Positions 56,821 through 64,000 of a DNA stretch of 64,000 nucleotides are shown piece after piece. Below the pieces are notes generated by a model. It ran no database searches, was not told the origin of the DNA, and worked only from the letters and a program-made list of their open reading frames with translations. This DNA is from Burkholderia sp. IMCC1007 (GTDB taxonomy: Bacteria; Pseudomonadota; Gammaproteobacteria; Burkholderiales; Burkholderiaceae): positions 1-64,000 of the forward strand of contig NZ_JAPVQY010000025.1 in the NCBI RefSeq assembly GCF_027257875.1, written 5' to 3'. The first letter of the stretch is position 1. Each line of letters opens with the position of its first letter. A program made the translations under genes and the position numbers.

Positions 56821-57534
56821 TCATGCACTCACGGAAAGCGCCAGAGGCATCAGATCGTCCGGTTGCGTCCGGGTGACGGCGTAAAGCTGGAACCAGTTGT
56901 ACCACTCGACCATCAGGTGATCGGCGTGGCCGCGAACCAGTTCGTCCGGCGCGGTCGATGGCCAGTAGATTTCCAGCCGCGCATCGAACCCAGGAGACGT
57001 ATCCCTGAATTGATGCAGCAAGTAGCCGACGGTCTCCCCGTCAGGCGATTCGATTCTTCCCATCATGCGATGTGGCATATCGCGCGCCAGTTCGATCGGG
57101 ATGCCACTCCAGTTCTCCAGATGCCGCAACCTCAAAAGTGCCGGTGACTTCGTATGGCCTGGCACCTCGAGAATGCCCACACGTCCGTCGGAGAACGGCA
57201 GCGCACCGAGATGCTCGGGATGAGCGCGCAGCATCGCAGGACTGTTCGGACCGCCATAGCCCTCCCAGAACCACTTCACAAACGCTGCGCCGTCTCCGAC
57301 CGCGACGTGCGCTTCGACAGCCGACGACCTGAAGTGCCCATTTGCCGTTAGCGCCCAGTCCCGTTCATTCGACTCGTGCTCCGCGATCTCCTTCGCGAAT
57401 AGGCGCACCATGCCTTCCGCGCCCAATTTCTCCATCAACAGGGCCATCACATGTCTTGCCCTTTGGACTTCCATCCTGAGGATGTGCTCGCCGGCCACCT
57501 CTGTACCTGACTTGAAAAACGTCACTGACTTCAC
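56821..57534 (-). CDS. Unknown 237-residue protein, divergent from TetR regulator
   Basis: 237 residues beginning at a GTG at 57534 with AGGAGG five bases upstream, so the start is well supported. Segments such as GAAFVKWFWEGYGGPNSPAML, LENWSGIPIELARDMPHRM and YWPSTAPDELVRGHADHLM are distinctive, but I do not recognise the family. There is no signal peptide or membrane segment, so it is cytoplasmic. The abundance of Trp and His suggests an enzyme. The TetR gene and palindrome directly upstream indicate ligand-induced expression. Confidence 0.7.
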   Translation of the reverse strand: MKSVTFFKSGTEVAGEHILRMEVQRARHVMALLMEKLGAEGMVRLFAKEIAEHESNERDWALTANGHFRSSAVEAHVAVGDGAAFVKWFWEGYGGPNSPAMLRAHPEHLGALPFSDGRVGILEVPGHTKSPALLRLRHLENWSGIPIELARDMPHRMMGRIESPDGETVGYLLHQFRDTSPGFDARLEIYWPSTAPDELVRGHADHLMVEWYNWFQLYAVTRTQPDDLMPLALSVSA

Positions 57535-57585
57535 TCCACCCTCCTGAGCGCGATTGAACGAGTCGACATGTTTTCGCATCCCGCC

Positions 57586-57613
57586 CGCTAATGCAAGTAA
57601 ACTTGCATTAGCG
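57586..57613. promoter_or_regulatory. TetR operator candidate: 13+2+13 perfect palindrome
   Basis: CGCTAATGCAAGT and ACTTGCATTAGCG are exact reverse complements separated by two bases. The element lies in the 174-base gap between the divergent unknown gene and the TetR gene, where a TetR homodimer normally binds to repress both. Confidence 0.8.
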
Positions 57614-57708
57614 TTTACCGCAGGCCGCCCTGCCGTCGTCCGTTTGCGGCCCGGTTCGATGCGCTGGGCACCGCAAGCGTCAGCCGATGCCGCGTGTAAA
57701 ATCGGCCC

Positions 57709-58311
57709 ATGCCAAATTCAATCGAACACGAATCGCCATCGCCACGCCGCCGTCTCGGCGGCCGTAGCGCGCGAGTCCGCGATGCCGTGGTTGCCGCCAC
57801 GATTGCGCAATTGCAGGTATCCGGTTTCGAGGGGCTCAGCATTGGTGCGGTCGCCGCGCTGTCGGGCGTGAACGAGAGTTCGATCTATCGTCGCTGGAAG
57901 AGCAAGGAAGGCCTGATGATGGAGGCCATCTTCGAGCTTTTCGCCGAAAACATCGTGATACCCAACCGAGGCTCGCTTCATGCGGATCTCGTCGCGCTCA
58001 TGTCGGCGACCGTGCGCTATTTGCGAACGGGGGTGGGCAGGTCCGCTATTCAGTTCGTGCTCGCCACTTACAACGATGCCGGCGTAACCAGCGCGTTGCA
58101 CAGGTTGTGGAGCAACCGTTTTTCAGCGGTCCAGCAGATCTTTGAACGCGCGTCGAAAAAGGGCGAGTGGCCTGCGGAAGCCGACCCGATGCCTTTGCTT
58201 CATTGCCTGATTGGCGCGGTCTACCTGCGAACATTCGTGCTGCGCGAACGCATCACGCCCCGCCAGCTTCGAGAACTGACGCTTTGGCTGTTGCGCGGGC
58301 GAGAAGCCTGA
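57709..58311 (+). CDS. TetR/AcrR-family transcriptional regulator
   Basis: 200 residues. The N-terminal helix-turn-helix lies in the region from FEGLSIGAVAALSGVNES to SIYRRWKSKEGLM, followed by an all-alpha ligand-binding domain. It is divergent from the unknown 237-residue gene and has a long palindrome upstream, so repression of that gene and of itself, relieved by a small ligand, is the likely role. Start ATG chosen by family length; no strong ribosome site is visible. Confidence 0.9.
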   Translation: MPNSIEHESPSPRRRLGGRSARVRDAVVAATIAQLQVSGFEGLSIGAVAALSGVNESSIYRRWKSKEGLMMEAIFELFAENIVIPNRGSLHADLVALMSATVRYLRTGVGRSAIQFVLATYNDAGVTSALHRLWSNRFSAVQQIFERASKKGEWPAEADPMPLLHCLIGAVYLRTFVLRERITPRQLRELTLWLLRGREA

Positions 58312-58391
58312 TCCGGCGAGTTGGATCGGGCTCGAAAATAGGTACTCGCGCCTGCGATCAAATTGGGTTGGTCGTCGTCCGCAAAGCCATG

Positions 58392-58961
58392 TCAGGCAAC
58401 GGTTGACATGAAATTCGGGTTCCTGAACGAAAAGCCATCCCGTCGAGCCAGGAGCCAATCAGGAAGGAGCCGGTGCGGCGCGTAGTCCCGCACTTCGGCC
58501 AGGTTGAGCATCTTGCGCAGGCATGCCGGAAGCCGGTTCGCCGTAGCGGCGATGCGTGCGGTGTCCCGCATCAGTGTGGCGACGCGCGCCCGCGTCACAT
58601 CGGGTAGCTTGAGCTTGCCCGGAGCCGGAACGACGTGACGATCGATGAAGCGTTCGTCCCTCTCGACGGTTCGCGGCTTGGCGTATTTCTCGATGAGCTG
58701 TCCGCACAACGCCTTGGCCGTGGAAGCCATCCGCTCGGCCAGCTGGGCGGCGCTCGGGTCGTTGCACTCGTGCACGTCGGCCAGCCAGCCCTGCGCAACC
58801 GCGCGGGCGTTCTCGACGGTCAGCTCCCCGAATTGGCCGATTTTTGGTCGACGGCGCTCGCCCCCGGTCGTGCGGTACTGGAGCGTGAAGGCCTTGCGGC
58901 CGTGAGCGGTGACTTTGCAGAAAAATCCGGGGACCAGAGTGCCCCGCAGTTCGTCATCGTC
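58392..58961 (-). pseudogene. Truncated tyrosine-recombinase integrase
   Basis: About 190 residues match the arm-binding and core-binding parts of a phage/island integrase: DDELRG...KVTAHGRKAFTLQYRT, IGQFGELTVENARAVAQGWLAD, ERDERFIDRHVVPAPGKLKL, then MLNLAEVRDYAP. The catalytic domain with the R-H-R-Y residues is missing, and the extreme N-terminus is lost at the boundary with the ABC gene. It is a scar of a former mobile element. No flanking tRNA gene or attachment-site repeat can be seen. Confidence 0.8.
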
Positions 58962-58987
58962 CGCGCCGACAGCCGCCCACCTTCCCG

Positions 58988-59611
58988 TCACACCGACGTG
59001 CCAAGCTCGGCGAACCCGATCGTTCGGGCGCCGCAAGCCTGAGCCAATCGCAGATCGTGGCTCGAGAAAAACACCACGCGATCCTTCGACAACGTTTTGA
59101 ACAGGTCGACCAGCACCGCGCGCGCACCGGCATCCAGCCCGTTGCCGGGCTCGTCGGCGATGACGACGGCCGGCTCGCCCAGCGAGACCGCGGTCAGAAA
59201 TATCTTCTTGCGCGTGCCGAGCGACATCTGCTCGAAACGCTTGTCGAGATGCGGCGCGAGTCCGAAACGATCCGCGAGTTCCAGCGTCCTGTCGCCGACC
59301 ACCGTCTTTTTGGCCGACGCGACCAGTTCGAGAAACGCCCGTCCGGTCTGGAACGGGTACGCCATGCAGTCGTCCGGCACATAGGCGAGCGCCGATTTCG
59401 CCTTCAGCGGCTCGGCGCGCAGCGAATGTCCGTCGAGCCAGACCTCGCCTTCATCGGCGTCGAGCGTGCCGGCCAGGATGCCGAGCAACGTGGTCTTGCC
59501 GCTGCTGTTTTCGTCGCAGAGCGCGACGCATCCTGCACCGAGATCGTGGTGCAGGCCGTGGAAAATGACACGTTCGCCGTAGCGTTTCGACAGGTTTTCG
59601 AATCGAAGCAT
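58988..59611 (-). CDS. ABC transporter ATP-binding protein with degraded Walker A
   Basis: 207 residues: Walker A reads DENSSGKTT where GENGSGKTT is expected, so the first Gly is Asp and another Gly is Ser; the Lys and Thr are kept. Signature MSLGTRKK, Walker B VVIADEPGNGLD and H loop SSHD are present. It resembles ATPases of two-component export systems. It follows a small membrane protein gene after 9 bases. The Walker A changes may impair ATP binding, and with the integrase remnant next door the locus may be decaying. Confidence 0.82.
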   Translation of the reverse strand: MLRFENLSKRYGERVIFHGLHHDLGAGCVALCDENSSGKTTLLGILAGTLDADEGEVWLDGHSLRAEPLKAKSALAYVPDDCMAYPFQTGRAFLELVASAKKTVVGDRTLELADRFGLAPHLDKRFEQMSLGTRKKIFLTAVSLGEPAVVIADEPGNGLDAGARAVLVDLFKTLSKDRVVFFSSHDLRLAQACGARTIGFAELGTSV

Positions 59612-59620
59612 GATGTATCG

Positions 59621-59944
59621 TCAGATGAAGATGGGCCACATGACGGCGACCCACAGTGCAGCCAGTGTCGCGCCGAGCAAGACCGCTTGCCGCGGCAGAT
59701 GGCACTGCGGCCATCGCAGCAACGGCAACAGCGGCGCCGCGGACAACAGCACCGCAGCAGCGCGCGGGAGCGACAGCACGCCGTGCGCCGCCAGCATCAT
59801 CGGCCCGACGGCCGCGAATGGCAATGCCAGCACCGCGACGGTCAGCACATCGGCGCCAACCTGTGCGGCTCTCGCGCGGGGCATGGACCGCATGAACGCG
59901 GCGGCATGCGCGTGCGCCGTACGCAGATCGCGCGACAACCGCAT
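59621..59944 (-). CDS. Small membrane protein, partner of the ABC ATPase
   Basis: 107 residues with three hydrophobic segments (DVLTVAVLALPFAAVGPMML, RAAAVLLSAAPLLPLL, LLGATLAALWVAVMWPIFI). The ATG at 59944 is chosen for the purine-rich AGAAG upstream. It is short for an ABC permease, so it may be a remnant of a larger permease or an unusual small partner. It is directly upstream of the ATPase gene and probably cotranscribed. Confidence 0.6.
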   Translation of the reverse strand: MRLSRDLRTAHAHAAAFMRSMPRARAAQVGADVLTVAVLALPFAAVGPMMLAAHGVLSLPRAAAVLLSAAPLLPLLRWPQCHLPRQAVLLGATLAALWVAVMWPIFI

Positions 59945-60293
59945 ACCGCTTCTCGCGATGACGGATCGGCCTGCCGCCCCGCCCGATGACGATCGCACGA
60001 CAACATGTCGGCTACGTGCCGCGAACGGCGCCGGATTCCGCGCGCACTCGCCGGAACGAATCTGTCCCCTTATGTGCGAACGCGTTCCCGCACACCGCCC
60101 GGCCCGTGTCGTGCGTCAAGGAACACGCCGATTTTCCGCGCTTCTGGATCAACTCTTATATAAGACATAAGACATTTGACGCTTCACCATATTGCGATTA
60201 GAATCCCGCTCAAAGTAGTGAAGTCGTGTCCGGAACAGCCTCGGCGTGCCTGGAAAGCCCTTCCCCTGAAACGCAATCTCAGCAGGTCCCCCC
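59945..60293. other. Divergent gap upstream of acnB
   Basis: 349 bases without a supported gene. The part near acnB is AT-rich and carries a clear sigma-70 promoter described separately. Confidence 0.6.
60176..60204 (+). promoter_or_regulatory. Sigma-70 promoter of acnB
   Basis: TTGACG and TAGAAT are separated by 17 bases, close to consensus, with an AT-rich stretch just upstream. Transcription would begin near 60211, giving an about 80-base leader before acnB. Confidence 0.8.
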
Positions 60294-62879
60294 ATGCTTG
60301 AAAACTTTCGTGCTCACGTTGCCGCCCGCGCCGCGCTCGGTATTCCTCCCCTGCCGCTGACGGCTCAGCAAACGGCCGAACTGGTCGAACTGCTGGCGAA
60401 CCCGCCCGCAGGCGAAGAGCAGACGCTGCTCGATCTGATCACCCACCGCGTGCCCGCAGGCGTCGACGAAGCCGCTCGCGTGAAGGCCGGCTTCCTGGCC
60501 GCCGTCGCGAAGGGCGAGACGGCCTGCCCGCTGATCTCGCGCGAACGCGCGACCGAACTGCTCGGCACGATGCTCGGCGGTTACAACATCCAGCCGCTGA
60601 TCGAGCTGCTGTCCGACGAAGCCGTCGCAGCGGTCGCCGCCGACGCGCTGAAGAAAACCCTGCTGATGTTCGACCAGTTCCATGACGTGAAGGAACTCGC
60701 CGACAAGGGCAACGCACACGCGAAGGCCGTGCTGCAGAGCTGGGCCGACGCAGAATGGTTCACGAGCCGTCCGGAAGTGCCGGAAAGCCTGACCATCACC
60801 GTGTTCAAGGTCACGGGCGAAACCAACACCGACGACCTGTCGCCGGCACCGGACGCCACCACCCGCCCGGACATCCCGATGCACGCGCTCGCGATGCTGA
60901 AGAACGCGCGCCCCGGCATCACGCCGGAAGAAGACGGCAAGCGCGGCCCGGTCAAGTTCATCGAATCGCTGAAGGAAAAGGGTCACCTGGTCGCCTACGT
61001 CGGCGACGTGGTCGGCACCGGCTCCTCGCGCAAGTCGGCCACCAACTCGGTGCTGTGGTTCACCGGCGAAGACATCCCGTTCGTCCCGAACAAGCGCTTC
61101 GGCGGCGTGTGCCTCGGCGGCAAGATCGCGCCGATCTTCTACAACACGATGGAAGACGCCGGCGCACTGCCGATCGAACTCGACGTGTCGCAAATGAACA
61201 TGGGCGACGTGGTCGAACTGCGCCCGTACGAAGGCAAGGCGCTGAAGGACGGCAAGGTCATCGCCGAATTCCAGGTCAAGTCCGACGTGCTGTTCGACGA
61301 AGTGCGCGCCGGCGGCCGCATTCCGCTGATCATCGGCCGCGGCCTGACCGCGAAGGCACGTGAAGCGCTCGGCCTCGCGCCGTCGACGCTGTTCCGCCTG
61401 CCGCATCAGCCGGCCGACAGCGGCAAGGGCTTCTCGCTCGCACAGAAGATGGTCGGCCGCGCATGCGGTTTGCCGGAAGGCCAGGGCGTGCGCCCGGGCA
61501 CGTACTGCGAACCGAAGATGACCTCGGTCGGCTCGCAGGACACCACGGGCCCGATGACCCGCGACGAACTGAAGGATCTGGCGTGCCTCGGCTTCTCCGC
61601 CGACCTCGTGATGCAGTCGTTCTGCCACACCGCCGCGTATCCGAAGCCGGTCGACGTGAAGACGCACCAGACGCTGCCGAACTTCATCAGCACGCGCGGC
61701 GGTATCGCGCTGCGTCCGGGCGACGGCGTGATCCACTCGTGGCTGAACCGCATGCTGCTGCCCGACACCGTCGGCACCGGCGGCGATTCGCACACGCGCT
61801 TCCCGATCGGCATCAGCTTCCCGGCGGGCTCGGGCCTGGTCGCGTTCGCGGCCGCCACCGGCACGATGCCGCTGGACATGCCGGAATCGGTGCTGGTCCG
61901 CTTCAAGGGCAAGATGCAGCCGGGCGTCACGCTGCGTGACCTCGTCAACGCGATCCCGCTGTACGCGATCAAGCAAGGCATGCTGACGGTCGCCAAGCAA
62001 GGCAAGAAGAACATCTTCTCCGGCCGCATCCTCGAAATCGAAGGCCTGCCCGACCTGAAGGTCGAACAAGCGTTCGAGCTGTCGGATGCGTCCGCCGAGC
62101 GTTCGGCCGCCGGTTGCACGGTGCACCTGAACAAGGAACCGATCATCGAGTACCTGAACAGCAACGTCACGCTGCTGAAGTGGATGATCGCGCAGGGCTA
62201 CCAGGATCCGCGCAGCCTGCAGCGCCGCATCGCTGCGATGGAGCAATGGCTGGCCGACCCGCAACTGCTGTCGCCGGATGCCGACGCCGAATACGCGGCC
62301 GTCATCGAGATCGACCTCGCCGACATCCACGAGCCGATCGTCGCCTGCCCGAACGACCCGGACGACGTGAAGACGCTGTCCGACGTCGCCGGTGCGAAGA
62401 TCGACGAAGTGTTCATCGGCTCGTGCATGACCAACATCGGTCACTTCCGTGCCGCGTCGAAGCTGCTCGAAGGCAAGCGCGACATTCCGGTCAAGCTGTG
62501 GGTCGCGCCGCCGACCAAGATGGACCAGAAGCAACTGACGGAAGAAGGCCACTACGGCGTGTTCGGCACGGCCGGCGCACGGACCGAAATGCCGGGCTGC
62601 TCGCTGTGCATGGGTAACCAGGCACAAGTGCGCGAAGGCGCGACGGTGATGTCGACGTCGACTCGCAACTTCCCGAACCGCCTGGGCAAGAACACGAACG
62701 TGTACCTCGGCTCGGCGGAACTGGCAGCGATCTGCTCGCGTCTGGGCAAGATCCCGACCAAGGAAGAGTACATGGCCGACATGGGCGTGCTCACCGCGAA
62801 CGGCGACAAGATCTACCAGTACATGAACTTCGACCAGATCGAAGACTTCAAGGAAGTCGCCGACACCGTGCAGGTCTAA
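60294..62879 (+). CDS. acnB: Aconitate hydratase B / 2-methylisocitrate dehydratase
   Basis: 861 residues, the usual AcnB size. It has the N-terminal HEAT-like domain, the swivel domain ([15 protein letters not shown]), and cluster-binding Cys in [13 protein letters not shown] and [10 protein letters not shown]. It interconverts citrate and isocitrate in the TCA cycle through a 4Fe-4S cluster, can dehydrate/hydrate 2-methylcitrate pathway intermediates, and in apo form may bind mRNA. Promoter and terminator are both clear, so it is monocistronic. AGCAGGT lies upstream of the ATG. Confidence 0.97.
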   Translation: MLENFRAHVAARAALGIPPLPLTAQQTAELVELLANPPAGEEQTLLDLITHRVPAGVDEAARVKAGFLAAVAKGETACPLISRERATELLGTMLGGYNIQPLIELLSDEAVAAVAADALKKTLLMFDQFHDVKELADKGNAHAKAVLQSWADAEWFTSRPEVPESLTITVFKVTGETNTDDLSPAPDATTRPDIPMHALAMLKNARPGITPEEDGKRGPVKFIESLKEKGHLVAYVGDVVGTGSSRKSATNSVLWFTGEDIPFVPNKRFGGVCLGGKIAPIFYNTMEDAGALPIELDVSQMNMGDVVELRPYEGKALKDGKVIAEFQVKSDVLFDEVRAGGRIPLIIGRGLTAKAREALGLAPSTLFRLPHQPADSGKGFSLAQKMVGRACGLPEGQGVRPGTYCEPKMTSVGSQDTTGPMTRDELKDLACLGFSADLVMQSFCHTAAYPKPVDVKTHQTLPNFISTRGGIALRPGDGVIHSWLNRMLLPDTVGTGGDSHTRFPIGISFPAGSGLVAFAAATGTMPLDMPESVLVRFKGKMQPGVTLRDLVNAIPLYAIKQGMLTVAKQGKKNIFSGRILEIEGLPDLKVEQAFELSDASAERSAAGCTVHLNKEPIIEYLNSNVTLLKWMIAQGYQDPRSLQRRIAAMEQWLADPQLLSPDADAEYAAVIEIDLADIHEPIVACPNDPDDVKTLSDVAGAKIDEVFIGSCMTNIGHFRAASKLLEGKRDIPVKLWVAPPTKMDQKQLTEEGHYGVFGTAGARTEMPGCSLCMGNQAQVREGATVMSTSTRNFPNRLGKNTNVYLGSAELAAICSRLGKIPTKEEYMADMGVLTANGDKIYQYMNFDQIEDFKEVADTVQV

Positions 62880-63220
62880 GCATGCTGCCGCGCTGCGGCG
62901 GGTTACGCCCGTCGTAGCAGCACGCAATGGCGCCGCGGGCTTGATGCCTGCGGCGCCATTTTTTTTGGTTCTACCTGAATTTCCGGGGAAACACCGGGGA
63001 GGAACGTCGGCTTTCCGCTAGAAGCAGTCCAATGCAAACGCGGACAAGAACCTTATGTCCAACCGCTTTCGCAGAGACAGCCGCCGCCTGCTGGTCCGTC
63101 TCGATCGGCGCATTGGACGACGCGATATGGGCATCCGATCGCAAGATCGTACAATCGCACGATACTCGGCCCGGATATCCTATTCCTCTCATGCGGAGCT
63201 GGACGGAGCCGCGCTCAGTG
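62880..63220. other. Gap between acnB and the partial porin
   Basis: 341 bases between convergent genes. It contains the acnB terminator; the remainder shows no supported gene. Confidence 0.55.
62926..62966 (+). terminator. Rho-independent terminator of acnB
   Basis: AATGGCGCCGC pairs with GCGGCGCCATT (11 bp, 13-base loop) and the T-run 62959-62966 follows. It ends the acnB transcript. Confidence 0.92.
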
Positions 63221-64000
63221 TTAGAAGCGGTGCCTGATTCCGGCGACCACGACGTTCTGGGTGCTGGTGGTAGACGGCGCATACAGGTAGACATCGGCAA
63301 CGGCATGGGGACCGGACTTGCGTTGAAACGTGTCGAAGATGTATACGTCGGTACGTTTCGACAGGTTGTAGTCGATGCTGAGCTGAGCGCCGTTCCAGTG
63401 TGGGTTGGCGTCCAGACCGCCGTACCTGCCACTCGTGTAGCTATAGCCCGCCGCGAACGTCAAATCCGGCATTGCCATATAAGAGACAGACACGTCATAG
63501 TTATTCAGCGACAGACTGGTTCCATCACTATAGGTGTAACGGATCGCGTCGATCACGGCATTAAGCCGAACCCCATAACCAACATCGTAGCGGCCGCCGA
63601 TCCCGTAGTTGCGTTGTCTCTTGACACCCGCAGTGGCATTGAGTGGACTCGTTCGGAACAGGAAGAAAGGTGCGCCCGCGTAGTCGTCGGTGACTGCGCC
63701 GTTCGCGTTGACGGTGCCGGGCTGATCTATCTCGACGTACGCCGCCGCAATCTGGAACGGCCCGTGTACAAGCCGCGCGCCTGCGCTGAACGCTCGATTC
63801 ACCGAGAACTGACCGGCCGCATTGCTGAACGCATACATCGCCTCGACGTCAAAGCCGCCAAGGTTCGGGGAGCGATATTTGATCGCGTTGTTGTACCGCC
63901 AGCTTCCCATCAAATTGTCTGCGTCGCCGGGGGCGGCGAGCAAGCCGGTATTGGCGACGCCCGCGGCAAACGGGGTAAGGTAGTCCCAGAACATGTCGTA
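63221..64000 (-). CDS. Gram-negative porin, N-terminus cut by the window edge
   Basis: 260 residues of the C-terminal part of an OmpC-like porin, open to the window end. Conserved parts: NLMGSWRYNNAIKYRSP, GGRYDVGYGVRLNA, and terminal VVVAGIRHRF ending in Phe. The missing part is about 110 residues including the signal peptide. It differs clearly from the porin at 55590-56681, so the two are not recent duplicates. It lies convergent to acnB. Confidence 0.92.
   Translation of the reverse strand, partial: YDMFWDYLTPFAAGVANTGLLAAPGDADNLMGSWRYNNAIKYRSPNLGGFDVEAMYAFSNAAGQFSVNRAFSAGARLVHGPFQIAAAYVEIDQPGTVNANGAVTDDYAGAPFFLFRTSPLNATAGVKRQRNYGIGGRYDVGYGVRLNAVIDAIRYTYSDGTSLSLNNYDVSVSYMAMPDLTFAAGYSYTSGRYGGLDANPHWNGAQLSIDYNLSKRTDVYIFDTFQRKSGPHAVADVYLYAPSTTSTQNVVVAGIRHRF

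Noticed and set aside
58312..58400. tRNA gene or attachment site next to the integrase remnant
   Set aside because: No cloverleaf, T-loop motif or direct repeat could be found by eye.

Overview
The window looks like a Burkholderia chromosome, most probably from the cepacia complex. The basis is a high GC content with strong GC bias at third codon positions, OmpC-type porins ending in Phe, and gene families and neighbourhoods typical of that genus. There are no rRNA or tRNA genes, no CRISPR array and no intact insertion sequence. This is core and accessory metabolism with a few scars of past mobile DNA.

Layout. (1) 1-5400: a ClpG/ClpK-type disaggregase, then a FdhF/YdeP-type molybdopterin oxidoreductase with a strong terminator. 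(2) 5440-12007: an NCS1 permease and a divergent LysR regulator, then a minus-strand run of M20 deacylase, DUF1028 protein, a Rid protein without the usual catalytic Arg, and a flavin monooxygenase; this looks like one catabolic unit. (3) 12205-16003: a MEDS-domain hybrid histidine kinase, then a divergent set of small stress/envelope proteins (BON, CsbD, a 27-residue membrane peptide, a glycine-zipper protein). (4) 16356-19540: an Fsr-like MFS pump overlapping a ketopantoate-reductase-like gene, with a divergent LysR gene and a clean T-N11-A box between them.

(5) 19752-35897: the most striking block, about 16 kb entirely on the minus strand. It encodes two paralogous GNAT acetyltransferases, an MFS pump, a family-3 (amino-acid type) binding protein, a TonB-dependent receptor, four luciferase-like (LLM) flavin monooxygenases, a fused ABC permease-ATPase, and its own TonB-ExbB-ExbD-ExbD energiser. 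The content parallels the Bacillus ytm/yxe systems that import S-modified cysteines, N-acetylate them and cleave C-S bonds with LLM monooxygenases, but here an outer-membrane import arm is added. I propose a TonB-powered organosulfur scavenging system.

(6) 36276-41838: a stand-alone CheB-like methylesterase and a giant CheB-CheR-PAS-kinase-receiver fusion. (7) 42383-43758: trpS of the GDR-type (auxiliary-like) class, preceded by a 16-residue leader peptide with tandem Trp codons and mutually exclusive hairpins, which together form a textbook ribosome-mediated attenuator. (8) 44102-44880: an overlapping pair of lower-GC accessory genes (a membrane-associated unknown and a DUF1493 protein). (9) 45006-48939: VOC protein, bestrophin-like channel, and cydB/cydA of the cyanide-insensitive type. 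(10) 49349-53688: fdhD-moeA-moaA-moaE-moaD, which builds molybdenum cofactor and sulfurates formate dehydrogenase, and so can serve enzymes like the one at 3027.

(11) 53756-59944: a patchwork of GST, MazG-like pyrophosphohydrolase, a frameshifted fumarylacetoacetase fragment, a porin, an unknown gene opposite a TetR regulator with a 13+2+13 palindrome between them, a truncated tyrosine integrase, and a small ABC pair with a degraded Walker A. (12) 60176-64000: acnB with a good sigma-70 promoter and terminator, then a porin cut by the window edge.
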